64,000 bases of DNA from Terebella lapidaria (lineage: Eukaryota; Annelida; Polychaeta; Terebellida; Terebellidae): the NCBI GenBank assembly GCA_949152475.1, contig OX424558.1, positions 34,420,651 to 34,484,650 on the forward strand, in the 5' to 3' direction. This document shows positions 12,660 to 26,200 of the stretch, piece after piece. The translations under genes were made by a program, and so were the position numbers. The notes below the pieces were generated by a model. That model saw only the letters and a list, made by a program, of their open reading frames with translations. It ran no database searches and was not told the DNA's origin. The stretch's first letter is position 1; each line of letters begins with the position of its first letter.

Positions 12660-14600
12660 GGTTAACGACATGGAATTCATTATCACCTCACTACTGGTTC
12701 AGGAAATTAAATGCATTCAACTCATACTGGTTCAGGGCATTAAATACACTTTCAACTCATTACTGGTTCAGGACGTGAAATGCACTATCAACTAACTACC
12801 GGTTAACGTAATGGAATACATTATCTCCTCACTACTGGTTCAGGAAATTAAATGCATTCAACTCATACTGGTTCAGGACATTAAATACACTTTCAACTCA
12901 CTACTGGTTCAGGACATGAAATTTACTGTCCACTCACTACTGGTTCAGGACGTTGACGACATGACCAACTGACAACTGGCTCAGATTATCAACTCACTAC
13001 TAGTTCAGGACGTGAGATAACCTATCAACTCACATCTGGTTCAGGACATTAAATACACTGTCAACTCACTACTGGTTCAGGACGTTGATGACATGACCAA
13101 CTGACTACTGGCTCAGGACGTGAAGCACATTATCAACTCACTACTGGTTCATGAAATTGAATAGATTCTCTCATACTGGTTCAGGAGATTAAATACACTA
13201 TCAATTCACTCCTGGTCCAGGAGGTGAAATACATCATCCACTCACGACTGGTTCAGGACGTGGAATACACTATCAACTCACTCCTGGTTCAGAATGTGGA
13301 ATACATTATCAACTCACTATTGGTTAAGGACGTGAAATATATAACCAACTCATTACTGGTTCAGGACGTGAAATACACTATCAACTAACTACTGGTTAAC
13401 GACATGGAATACATTATCACCTCACTACTGGTTCAGGAAATTAAATGCATTCAACTCATACTGGTTCAGGACATTAAAATCCACTTTCAACTGACTACTG
13501 GCTCAGGACGTGAAACACATTATCAGCACACTACTGGTTTAGTATGTGAAATACACTATCAACTAAATGAAATGCATTCAACTCATACTGGTTCAGGACA
13601 TTAAATACACTTTCAACTGACTACTGGCTCAGGACGTGAACTCACTACTGGTTCAGGAAATTGAAAAGATCCCCTCATACTGGTTCAGGAGATTAAATAC
13701 ACTATCAACTCACTCCTGGTCCAGAACGTGGAATACACTATCAACTCACTACTGGTTCAGGACGTGGAATACATTATCAACTCACTATTGGTTCAGGACG
13801 TGAAATATATAATGAACTCACTACTCACGACGTGAAATACACTATCAACTAACTACTGGTTAACGATATGGAATACATTATCACCTCACTACTGGTTCAG
13901 GAAATAAAATGCATTCAGCTCATACTGGTTCAGGACATTAAATACACTTTCAACTCACTACTGGTTCAGGACATGAAATACACTTTCAACTCACTACTGG
14001 TTCAGGACGTTGATGACATGACCAACTGACCACTGGCTCAGGACGTGAAACACATTATCAACTTACTAATAGTTCAGGACGTGAGATAATCTATCAACTC
14101 ATAACTGGTTCAGGACATTAAATACACGGTCAACCCACTACTGGTTCAGGACGTTGATGACATGACCAACTGACTAGTGACTACTGGCTCAGGACGTGAA
14201 ACACATTATCAACTTACTACTGGTTCAGGAGATGGAATAGATTCTCTCATACTGGTTCAGGAGATTAAATACACTATCAACTCACTCCTGGTCCAGGACG
14301 TGGAATACATTATCAACTCACTACTGGTTCCGTACGTGAAATACACTGTCACTTCAATACTGGTTCTGGACATTGAATACACTTTCAACTCACTACTGGT
14401 TCAGGACATTAAATACACTATAATCTCACTACTAGTTCAGGGCGTTGAGGACATTACCAACTGACTACTGGCTCAGGACGTGAAACACATTATCAACTGG
14501 TTCAGGAAATTGAATATATTCTCTCATACTGGTTCAGGAGATTAAATACACTATCAACTCACTCCTGGTTCAGGACAATAATTACATTATCAACTCACTA
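12660..14600 (+). repeat. irregular longer-period blocks in the minisatellite
   Basis: Composite blocks recur: a TGGTTAACGACATGGAATAC unit, then AGGAAATTAAATGCATTC, then GGACATTAAATACACTTT, then units with GTTGATGACATGACCAACTG. They start near 12663, 12794, 13393 and 13859 with partial deletions, so several hundred bp were duplicated together more than once. Confidence 0.7.
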
Positions 14601-14774
14601 CTGCTTCAGGACGTGAAATATGCTGTCAACTTACTACTGGTTCCGGGCGTGGAACACCTCATCAACTCACTACTGGTTCTGGACGTGAAATACACCATCA
14701 ACTCACTACTGGTTCCGGACGTGAAATACACTATCAACTTATTACTGGTCCAGAACGTGAAATACATTGTATAG

Positions 14775-14838
14775 TATTCCACGCTTGAACCAGTAGTGAG
14801 TTTATAAACTCATTACTAGCTCAGGACGTAGAATACAC
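14775..14838. repeat. single inverted minisatellite monomer forming a hairpin
   Basis: TATTCCACGCTTGAACCAGT and the following AGTGAGTTTA (14775-14804) are the reverse complement of the array unit. It abuts a direct unit (AACTCATTACTAGCTCAGGA onward), giving an imperfect stem of about 30 bp with almost no loop. It is the only inversion I found in the array. Confidence 0.75.
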
Positions 14839-15260
14839 TATCAACTCATTATTGGTTCAGTGTATGGAATACACTATACTCATTATTGGTCAAGGAATAA
14901 AATATAACAACTCATTACAGGTTCAGGACATGGAATATGTCTTTGAATATATCAACTCATTACTCTTTGGAAATGGGACACACTGTCGACGAATTTCCGG
15001 TTCAGCTCATGAAATATACTACTCATTAATAGTTTCATACATGAAAAGCTCAGAACACTATTCACTTCACTGATTCAGGACATGATACGCTTTAGAGTCA
15101 TTTATTGTCCCGGACATGGAATAAAAAACCATGTTGACTGGTTCATTATATAAAGTACACTATAAGTTCATTACTTGTTCAGTAATGAGATACTCTGTAC
15201 ACTACCCATACTACCGGTTCAGGACATGGAAAGCACCATCAATTCATTACTGGTCAAGGA

Positions 15261-18200
15261 CATGAGGACTTGTGATTGGGGAAGTAATTGAACTTCTGAA
15301 TTTGATCTGAATGTCAAAGAAATTCAGTCGACATATACATTAATACTGTATTCAAGATATTTTTCATTATGGAAAAGCAGCATAGTTGATTTTGCATTTT
15401 CCATCGAACAAACTTCAACGTTATTTTCAGTACATTTTAGGTTTACTTGTAAGTCCTTGGCAATATTTTAGTTGTTCTTTTTTCTTTTGAAGATATGTAT
15501 CAATAATAATAAAATATGCATTTCATCATACTAGTATGTGCAACGCGAGTTCAATGACCGATAAATTAGCATAGGATGTCTATGGAATAAATATATATAT
15601 GTGAATAGTTGACCACCGGTCTTTATTTTTTTATGTGTGTATATTTGTTTTTTTCATATTGTGCCCTACATATCCTGTCATTATTCTAGCGGTTCGAGCA
15701 ACGCCTCTAATCTACACACAAGTATGATTACAGTATCAGGTCAGTTAGTTCATCATTGTTTCAAAGTGAACATTGAAATATATAAAACCATCATTATATA
15801 TATAAATTGTTCACCAAGATATTTTCTGTCATAATGTTCGTGCATTTGTATGTTGTTGCAGTGTGACTTGATAAACACCCCCAACATTCCATCAAAATGA
15901 TATAATGTGGTTGATTAAAAAATGATGTTTGTAACAACGTTTTAACAAAGTAATATATTTTATTGACCACAAATGCAGCCTTGAGACAGCATAAATATTT
16001 GTCGTACATCTTCCAGTCGTAAAAAATTCAGACGTAATAAGTTTTCTGGCTTATGCTCCAGTGTACCACCCCCCAAAAAACAAATCTTGTCATTGAAGTA
16101 AAAAAATATAAATGTTAATAAATTTTTCTGTTAAGTACTTCTTATGCTAAGTTGCATGTTAAGTAGATAACTGTTAAGTGTTATGAGAGTAGTACTGGGT
16201 GTGTTTAAACACGAAACTCCACAAGACCCAACATAAAACAATTATTTCAAACCAAGAGTTTGTTTGAATGCTGAATATTGAGGTATTTCTCTCACAGAGG
16301 AAACTCTCCAATAACACAAAACTGGAAGACCTTTCAAACCGAGTACATCCGAGAAAGGAGTCTTAAACATCAAACCTGATACCGTCATGGAAAAGCGAAT
16401 ATATAGCCCATGTATACAAATACCCTACACTATAGTAAATTGATACAAGTTATCCGATTAACAAAATGAATGGCTACATGTGTAAACGAAAAAAAAAAAA
16501 AAATGAAAGAACACTGGAACTGATGCATATAATTTGTCCAACAACTGGCAAGCAATATTTAGATATAACACAAATGTACATCGTTCACTAACTATGAACA
16601 TTGTATTTACAAAAAGGAGATTCCGTTCCTACACCAAATAACTCAGCGATTAAACAAAAACTCCAGAAACCAAATAACTCAATTCGATCACAATCTCTTC
16701 TAAAAATGCTGTAGACATGGTCAAGGTCCAGAACTATTCTTCTGGGAAGCCACTGAGCTAGAATTGCCTCGATCAACTGCAAAAATACAGACATTGTCCT
16801 GTACAAAAAAAATCAGCCAACAAACAGACTATACACAAATTGAACTACCAAATTTACAACACTACAACAAATCAACACCCTATAGATTCCAGTTTCACAA
16901 AATGTGGTTTTGTTTGATGTCCTTGGTGCACGAAAATCTTTCTATTCATCTGAGCAGTTCCACAACCTCTTAGAAAAAGTATCACAGATCAGATTTGTCC
17001 CGTTAAATTTGTCAAAACGACAAATCTCTTATGGCATCAGAGAGCATGGCAAAATATTGAACTCTGGCAAGTTACTGGCTTGAGAAGGGAACTCAAACAA
17101 ACAGCACGGAACTAGCGCCCGTCAACTCAAAGTACTCAACAGTATGGGATAGACTGGCCAAATTTCTGAATCTACATAAACTATGTAATCGATCCAGTAT
17201 CGTTTCCACAAAGCAAGTGCCCAACATTATCGATTTGTAACCACCAACAAAGCTCTTGGCAAGCGAGGGGGGGGGGGGGGGGGAGAATGCATGTACTGTT
17301 ACTATGGCAACTGGTAGCGCCCCACCTACTTCCATGTTAATATCTGTAGTTATGTAAGATACGCCTCCGGTTATTTGCCCCGGAACTTGGGCAGTGCAGA
17401 ATTAATGTATTACTCTATAGAAACCACGGTACCACTCACCTTACAACAAAGTAACATGTTGATGGTTAAATCGTGTTAGAAGTTCACTCCTGCCATTGAG
17501 TACCAGTGTCCGACAGTGTACACCACGATATTAGTTCATGACTGGATGGATACTATACAGTGCATGCACAAAAGTATTAGATAATCGGCAGACGGTTAGA
17601 ATTTGCAGCCAAGTAGAGTATCCATCCATTGTTGTGAGTTGGTGTATATATAAATACTCAGCTAGTGAATTACTGTGGTTAAACCGATGTCAAGTGTTAG
17701 TAAAAAAAAAAAAAATCAACCGTAGGAGTAAACCAGCTCTTTTCTACAAATGCTTTTTATTTGTAATCAAATTCTGCAAAGTTATGAAAATACAAACGCC
17801 CATAATGCAGTGCACACCTTACTAAATTATTAAAACAGAATTGTTATGGCACAGGGTTGGGTTAGATCTGTTTGCACGAGAGAGAATATCGCTTAGAGTT
17901 GTTCTTCTTAAAATAATGCAAACGAGAAAGCCATACCTTAATTACCAAAATGCAGGAGAGATGTCAGAATACAAGTATACTGTATTTACGTGGGGGGTAT
18001 TCTTAGAGATCAACTGTGATACGTTGGTTAGATGATATGCATTGGTTTCCATTATTTGGCATTGGCTTTGAAGATACGTCAAAAAGTGCCGCAGAATCAA
18101 TGAGAGAAATGCTGGCAAAGGGAATTTTTTCGATCATTAAGCTCACTAAAAACAGAATATATCTCTAATTTGTCTTTGAGAGACGAAGCTCCGATTGACA

Positions 18201-20900
18201 CACAAGAATAATACTTTAAATAAACTAGGCTACACAACCTGCATATCAAGTAACGGAACAGGAAAGCATTACAGATCTTTGTAACCGAATCAGATCGCTG
18301 ATGAGGTGGGGACAAATAACTTTGTTAGTCGACAGTATAAGTTAGTGGCAATATGGGTTATATATAGATCTCAATTTGGAGATTCAACGAAAAATAAATT
18401 TGCTTATTTTGAGTGGTGGCCATTTCACCACTGGTTTGAGAAGTTAGATCGATGACGATGAGTTAGTTGTACAAACAGTAGCAGATCATGAATTACCAGT
18501 ATTATGCATTTTTTTTCTCTTTCGAAAGCAGAGTACACCTCCATAAACATGGACAAACATGAATTCAGTTTAGTGGACCTACAAAAGAATTTATAAGTCA
18601 CTGAACTGAATTCCGTCTAGCATAAACAAAGTATTATTTGTGGTGGGATTGCAAATGCTGGTATGATACATAAATTAACAATCAAATGGCTCCCTAAGCT
18701 ATGATACAAGTATAATATATAGGTGGGAAGGCTGTACAAAAATATGTCGTTGAAAAACAAAAGAGAGAAAAAAATAAAACAATCAACACGATACATACAA
18801 AAATATAGCCATACTAATTTGAAACACTTCACTTGCAAGATCACCACTAAAATTGATCCTTCACAACAATGAAAACATTCACGATCTTTTTTCGATACAG
18901 ATCTATCAACAATGCGTTGTAAGGCACAATGGTTCACTGTACAGATGGGAGCAGATATTGCTAACAATTCAAAATTGGGAGTATTGTAGCTCAAAGCGAA
19001 GTTTTTTTTTTTCAAAATCAAAATCACAAAAATATGAATGCTGGATTCTTCCTGCCAGTTCGAAGGGACTAAATTTGTTTCTCGCCGAGAGTAAAACAGA
19101 AAAAACTTTCAGAAACAAAACAGAACAAAGATAAACTATACAGATTGAACAAAAGAAACAGGCAGAGTGCTATCCGATATACGCTATGTGCAAATGTTTT
19201 TGTTGTTACATATTTGCTCATGTAAATACCACCACCTTGTTATATCGACATTACAGATCTAGCATGGTACGATTCGTTGTACAAAGCTCTATGGTAACAC
19301 ACATAGAATTCATGCACGTAAACAATTCGTTAATTGGTACAATTAATACTTATTAATTGTTCAGTGAGCGTTAAGTCTTCACAAGGATTTAACAGGCAGA
19401 CTACATGGTCAAAGTGCAAACTGTCTTGTACAAAATTATTTTCGTATAACAGAAGTTTCTGGTCACATACAGCTAGTTTATATTTTAGATATGTACAATT
19501 CATTAGGTACTGTCGTATATGTATATATGGTAGTCTATGTCAATAATATTCATCAACACCTTAGCAGCAACAAATTCAACAGCTTGATCCTAACAAAGAT
19601 ATTGTAACAGTTTTCAGTCAAATTCAAAACATTTGGCAACGGAACCTGGCCATAGAGCACCTTCCATATGAAAGAAATGAAAACCTCTCTATTTTGGGTC
19701 AATGAAGAAACAAAGTGAATACTTATCAACTGCCAACATTTATCCGATTAATTATTTGCTTCGATTGCGATTCATTGGAAGACATAATTTACGTATAAAT
19801 TTCAATCTCGGCTTTGCCCTCAACCATTTTGATATTCTGCCCTCCTCCCTCCCCCCAGCCATTCCCCACCCTTACCCAAAGCACCAGGAGTATATTATTC
19901 AACTCACTCTGTTTGATTCCCACCCATTATAATCTACATGAATATTCATATATAACAGTTTCCCAAAGCTATGAAGAAATTCGGTGGCATCTCAGATCTT
20001 TTCTTCTATTTACATATCTGCTGCTGCTTTTAGCATCGACTTCTCGCACACCGAAGTTATATTAATATTATGCCGCTCGATGACAACCAACCCGTACCGA
20101 TAATTAAGATTTCCCTTCCATACTTACTGCCCCTGCTCCCCCCCTCCCTCCCTCCCTAATACATTTGATATGTACTTTCTGCAAGTTATTAACAAATCAC
20201 GGTTTTGTACTTACAATTACATCCAACAGAACACATTAATTATCACAACAACAAATATAATCAGCTGCTATTTTTGTTTTTCATCACACTAAGTTCTGCA
20301 CCATAGTTTGATTTCTGTTCAGTATCGTATATCATAAGACATTTAGAAACGAGCTACACCCAAGAAAAAGTTTGGCAACTACAAAATGTTTCTTCTGTAC
20401 ACAAAATGAGTAGATTTGAGTATTATATATTTTTCTCACACAACAAAACATGAGCTCTGCTATATAACATAGTAGTAGTACAGTTGGGTACAAGTTTGAT
20501 AAATTGACAGTGCTCGATGTTCTCCTGTGATTCGGTGAGTCTACAAGACATTAGACACAGTGCATAAACAAATATAACACCACTGATCCAGATTAAACAA
20601 GCCAACACTCCCCAAACTAACATCCGCCCCAGATAAGTAGTTAGATTTAATGCCAGTATGTCTGCCACAGGCAAAAAAAAAAATTATGTACACTGTTAAC
20701 AAATATCCAATGGTCAGAAAATTCTACCGAAGATATCACAATCAACAGAAAATAAACGTATAAAATATACACATTAAATATTACTTGACCAAGTAGCAGA
20801 GATTTCACTCAGCGTGACAATGCCATGAGCAGTGGTAGAAAACAGCCAGTGACTGTTGGGTACAGACGTCTGTCACTCTACTGTTAGTGTATTAGGCAGC
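15261..20900. other. no coding gene seen; possible distal 3' UTR or downstream flank of quaking
   Basis: AT-rich DNA, T-rich on the quaking transcript strand, with several AATAAA-type signals on the minus strand (for example around 15957 and 17750). G17 run at 17267-17283. Quaking-family genes usually have long 3' UTRs, but where this one ends cannot be told here. Open frames such as 18617-19027 (minus) show no family resemblance. Confidence 0.4.
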
Positions 20901-23219
20901 TCGTAGATCCCGTGTCAGAGAGGCACTTAGTGGTGAGAATGTGTGTGACGCCGGCGCGAGCGAGCGAGCGACCCTCCGGAGGCACCCGTCCATCGTCGTG
21001 GCGACAGGCGGCCGCCTCCCCGTACACCCGCCGGGCCACGGCCGAGTTAAGTTGTCCTCACTACGCACGTACCAACGATTAGTGTGTTTGTTTGTTTACG
21101 GCAGCAGCGAAGTCCACAGCTTGTAATACTGAGAGGGAGTGACCACTGACGTTAACGCTTGGTGCAGACCCCAATCATTAGGCGCACAGGCATTCACCGA
21201 TTGTGACCAGTAGGGGAGTCAGTGTTAGTTCTAGAGGCTGGCTGGGTTAACAAGTGAAAAAAAGGAAAAAAATCGGTTAGTCTATTGCCATATTATTAAT
21301 TCTTAATTTTGGCATTCAAAAATCGTGAAATATTACAATCAACATTGGTATGGTATTATATAATGATCCTTGGCCATTACTAAAAGCTTGAACGTTTAAG
21401 AGGGTGCAAAGAGCCAAAATGTAGATTTTGTGAGGACCGCGGGCTACAGACGCTCAAAAGTTCTGAGACCTCGGCGGCCAAACATAGAAGCGTTAGATCA
21501 GTGGCAACATGCTTTAGATTAGCTATTATCATTCTTCATTAAGGTATAATTCAATGTACAGTGACAGCAAGATACAAAACACCACATGACAATGTTTTGT
21601 GTGTGGAATGCTACGTATTTCGGGCGGGCTTCAATCGGGGGGACATATACAATGTCAGAGCACTTTTGGAGTCAGCGATAGATAAAATATGAACACGGTT
21701 GGACTGACAGGAGAATGCACCACCTTAATACGTTCCAGTATTAGTAACGTCAAGTTAGTAACCATCACTAGGCCAGTATACGATTACAACAAATCCGTCA
21801 TTACTTTAGCAATAAACTCTCTGTATCAACAGGTTAGTTATCGACTTTCCACCAGGTCAACACATCATTAAAGTAAAAACATGTATATATGTAATATGAA
21901 TATATGAAACAAACGAATATTAATCATGTCTTAAATATTGAAAGACTACGGAACTCAGCAAAATACATGTTATGATCTAATAGAAGCTTCAATCAGTTAT
22001 TGATACATATGCAGGATTATATGTATCGGGGCATTCAGATTTGAATCAAGACAAACTAACGGATCTGTTTGATATTGTTTTCTCTTTATTCAGATCTGCA
22101 TCAAAAAACATCTTGCACAGTTACATTTCAATATAAGGAGATACAACATTGGTTTTTCGATTGTTCTATCTTAGATATAACTAACAATCGTGAACTAAAC
22201 AACAGGGCTGGTATAGTTTATTTTATATTCATCTACATGAACTACTGATTAACTGTCGTTGACGGCAGTCAAATATATCCGATACAGAATGGCTGAGGTA
22301 CTGTAAACATGGCTGTATATTTATCACAATACTGTCATAAAGACGAGAAAAAAAAAACACAACATAAATATTGCAAAAGGGTACATTATTGGGTATTTTT
22401 TGCAACTTTCCCTTTTCTTCATTAGTACTAGGTTAGGAAAATAATTTAGCTACTTCGGCTAGTTTTATCAAACTGAACTTCAACTGTTGGTTAGATCTCT
22501 TATTTGGTCAAACTGTTGGCAAAACTCAATGACTAGAGTTTGTGTATTTTTTTTTTAACTGCATATTGCAAAATAAACTTTATTAACTTAGTGTTTTCAA
22601 CTGGTAAGCTTTAGTTAGTTAAAGTTAGCATAACAATCTCAAATGGTCAGAGGGAATTATAACAAACGGACTACGATTAAATTGATCAAAACTTACAGCA
22701 CCATTGTATTTCGGAAGCAGATCTACTTCTGCACCACATCGAATTTCAGTTTTAGAGTTTTTCAGAGGTAAAAATGTTTTTGGTTGCAATTTTTGCTAAC
22801 TGTAATGGTTGCCTCTGTCACCGCAATGCAGTATTCTATATCATGGCATTGCTGAAATACTGAGTGTTTTATAAGTGCAGAATTTTTCTACAATTATAAT
22901 TGTACTGAATCTGCACAATGGAATGTATGGAATTTCGAGGAAAAACGCTAATTTATATTCAACATCCAACTGAATCATTCATCCTTCGTCAAACTGCAAG
23001 ATCTATGCTTTTTTTCCGCATTCACCTAAATGACATCTGCTTTTCAACAACAAAACGTTAACCAACAGAATTCCCAACCCTAACTTTTGTTCCTGAGAAC
23101 GCACGCCATCATCAGTTTCTGCAAGGAAAACGGGTGACCTTGACCCCCTCAAGGTCAAGGTCGATTAGTACGACAGACCACGTCATGGGCGAAACTAACC
23201 TGGTATCAGGGAGCATTAA
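20880..23219 (-). other. likely quaking 3' UTR (long isoform)
   Basis: Downstream of the exon 7 stop there is no gene. ACUAAC words occur on the transcript strand at 22613-22619, 21833-21838, 21754-21759 (with ACUAAU at 21740-21745), 21276-21281, 21224-21229 and 20883-20888, several with nearby UAAC/UAAU half-sites. A 9-bp inverted repeat at 23135-23157 lies just after the stop. The UTR end is unknown. Confidence 0.45.
20936..21065. other. isolated GC/CpG-rich island
   Basis: About 130 bp dense in CpG (GCCGGCGCGAGCGAGCGAGC, then GGCGACAGGCGGCCGCCTCC) within AT-rich flanks. Frames on both strands are open for 50-60 codons, as expected for GC-rich DNA, without clear homology. It may be a promoter, a structured 3'-UTR element or an unrecognised exon. 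Confidence 0.4.
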
Positions 23220-23296
23220 TTATGTGAGTGACACCCGCCCATAGGGGTGCTCTCTGAGGCCCATGGCGGCAGTTCTTCGCATTTTGGACACTGCAC
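23220..23296 (-). CDS. qki: quaking exon 7: alternative terminal exon with NLS-like, HPYGR tail
   Basis: After acceptor TCATTAATAG, 77 nt continue the phase-1 reading of exon 6 as (G)[24 protein letters not shown] and stop TAA. QKI-5 has [22 protein letters not shown] in the same place, and HOW(L) has REHPYQR. The basic cluster plus HPYxR is the family's nuclear localisation/retention signal; here Gln is replaced by Gly. The exact frame and phase fit, together with the match, make chance unlikely. Confidence 0.85.
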
Positions 23297-26200
23297 CTAT
23301 TAATGACAAAACGTCCAACGTTACAACACACAGTAAGTCATACGGACAGTTCCTAAACAGTAGTTCAAACGGCTACAATCCTGTTACACTCAGCACCTTC
23401 ACAAATCGTCAGCAAGTCCTTATATTGGTAAGTCAACAAACTATAGCACCACTTTCTGGAGTTAGTTATTTAGTGTTTTACCGATTTGCAAAATAGTCCT
23501 GCAGTATATTGAATTTTTACGTGTACAAATTCACTGCCACTGAAAGCTATCACTGAACACTTTTGAAAAAAAACCGGCTAAATAAGTAGATGAATACGAC
23601 AATGAAATTGCTTCGATGCTTATTAACATGAAATAACTTAATTAACTCTACAAGCTTTTACGATACACGATAAATGTTTAAGTTAACAAGCCCTTACACT
23701 GTTTGTCATATATCATCACATTTTAGTCAAACGGACACCTCTCGATCAAGTGACTGCAGTTAATTCTAGTTTTGAAGCGAATTATACACTGTAGATTGTC
23801 AATAAGACATAATTATGGCTAACTTATGTGCTATAGGTACATAAAATATTTTGCTTAGATACAACAAGTGAGCAATTATTGATTCTATCACTATCTAGTC
23901 GTATTTTCTTGAGCAAATGCAGGACTGATTTTAGTGCTTCCATATTATAACAGTGTGCTGATCTGATTAATGTTTCTAACATCTAGCCTATTGTGTCACT
24001 GATTCAAACTCAAAAACAAAAAGCATATCACTAACTTAACATGAAATTTCAAAATGTACACAATAAATGCATTCTAAACATAGTCTAAATTCTAATCTAT
24101 ACACAATATATAAGCTGATACTCAAAATCAACATCCAGTAACAACTACCAAAACAGCTGATTTATGCTTCACAAAAAAATGCAAAAATATGAGACTAAAA
24201 TCATCAAGATACAGTCAATTGTACACAAACTAACGCACTAACATACAACTACGCCATAAGCCCCCTCCGTGCCCCATATTCTTCGGATATATTGACAAAT
24301 TTCTGTACAAAATTCTTTGAACCATATTCCATTTCTATGCTACATATCTATGTACAAATTCCTAGGCTGAATATGCAGCATTGTTAGGCATCATTTGGAA
24401 TGTTTCGAAGTACATCGAAGTGATATATTTCTTACTATTTACAACAGTTTGTACAATAGCGAAAAGTCGTCATAAGTGTAAATAAATGTAACAACAACAC
24501 ACATAGTATTCTTCCAGTTCAAGTATAATGATACAAAAAGCGCCGAGAAAAACATATATATAGTGTATGCAAGTTCGAAAAAATTTATATAAAAATTGTA
24601 CAAAGTACATATAAAATCCCTTAACAACGAGTATGAAAAATCTATCACATGTGACGAAGCTGAAAGACTTGCCCATGAATAAAATCTAACTCCTTTCCAA
24701 CACCAAACTCACTAAATATTGAACAACTCCAGGCATTCGTGCGCCACCCGTCACCTCCTATAACTTGTTTTTTTTTACAGCGATGACAACCCATTTGAGA
24801 CACTCGCCCAACGACAAAAGTCCCACCTTAACTTCCCCGATAAACCCCGCCCTCTACTGGCAGTGAAACATATCGACAGCGGCGGAAAACCCGTCCCCCG
24901 TCGGTCATCTAACAAACGTACCAGCAGCGCTCTGGTCCAGTCCACCGGGGTACTCGAAGATTGCGGGGCTGGTTGCCGCGGCAGCGAGCGTGGCCGTGTA
25001 CGGGTCGTATGAGTACATGAAGCCACCGGCGTCGGTCGGCGACACGAGTGGCGGGGGAGCTCCGTTCATCAAGCCCGCGGTCGTCAGGCTGTTCGTCGAG
25101 GGAACGGACATCGTCGAGAAGCGGGGGGTGGCGAGGATTAGGGGGGCTCCCGCCGGGCCTGGGGATCTGATACCCGGGGCCTGGGGCAGGGCCGGCATTG
25201 TGGGCATCATCGCTCGGGGCATCTCTGGCAGGGGGGGGAAAACAGATGCACCACATGTAAAATGGCTGATGGACGAATTGTTTTTATGTACATGTATTTT
25301 AGTCTGTATATTCAATTCTTTTCCAAATTATTTCTGAACCTACGTCCCAATTTGGTAAGACTTTTCAGAAATGTCTTCGTATTGCTTCAAATTTTATTTC
25401 TTGATATTTACTTCATTGGGAAAAGGTTAACAAAGATTCATGAATAAATAGATGTGAAATTTAATCTTGCCAGTGATTCGTAAGATAAGCTGTTACTTGG
25501 ATCATTATTTGATAAGCGTGAAAAATAAAACTACTTCCTTCATGCATGATTTGAAAATATATCATCTAGAGTGTTCCACATAACATATTCACAAAGGTTC
25601 AAACCAAACAGACCTCATTGGCAGTGCAGATAATCATCAAATCATATCACATAACCCCCACTTGACATATAATAGAAAACCTCTTGCTTTACTAATATTT
25701 ACATTGAACGAACTGCCTGCCAACAAAGTTTGTTTGGGTATCGCAAAATCAAATAGCATAGAATCATGATCAATGCACGAGAATCAATGATGTTAAATAT
25801 CTTATTATAGCATAACGGGTAACAGCTTCCAGTTTAAAAGCTCGACAGAGCAGTCTGTGAAAGCCAAATCAAACAGAAATCAACATGCAGTGAAGTTTTC
25901 TCAAACTACAAACATACCTAAGTATATAGATCTGGCATTTTGGAAACTTTATCCAAACCCCGGTGAGGTAATCCAAACATTTGTTTCATTTTAAAAATGT
26001 CATAAAATTTTATAGAGGTAAATTTCCAAAATGCCATTAGAAATACCTGAAACAAACAGTAAAATTCACTAAAAAAAAACTTGTTTGTCGAATACTGTGC
26101 CAGTATAACAACAAACAAGCAGTGAAATCAAGGATATATATTCCGAAGGCAAGGTAGGGTGATCAAAACATTGATGTAATAGAGGGAGGGTAACAGGGTA

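Larger units (their letters stand above)
10940..15260 (+). repeat. 36-bp minisatellite array, ~4.3 kb, about 115-120 units
   Basis: The unit reads approximately GTTCAGGACGTGAAATACAT followed by TATCAACTCACTACTG (36 bp). Edges are decayed (10.94-11.16 kb and 14.9-15.26 kb) while the core (11.2-12.65 kb) is homogeneous, the usual profile of unequal-exchange maintenance. Because 36 is a multiple of three, two plus-strand frames stay open for long stretches (TTGSGREIHYQL and SLLVQDVKYIIN repeats). The third plus frame and all minus frames are stopped in each unit. No start, splice or codon signal supports translation. Confidence 0.95.

Noticed and set aside
10940-15260. CRISPR array
   Set aside because: 36-bp units are contiguous with no unique spacers, in a eukaryotic context; it is a minisatellite.
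18617-19027. 136-residue minus-strand frame
   Set aside because: Hydrophobic, Phe/Leu/Cys-rich read of AT-rich DNA with no homology or splice signals.
20900-21060. GC-rich minus-strand frame starting AVARRV as another quaking tail exon
   Set aside because: Superficial similarity to the QKI-5 tail, but no acceptor in the right phase; exon 7 at 23296-23220 fits far better.
24990-25337. 115-residue plus-strand frame opposite quaking exon 6
   Set aside because: Shadow of the GC-rich coding exon on the other strand.
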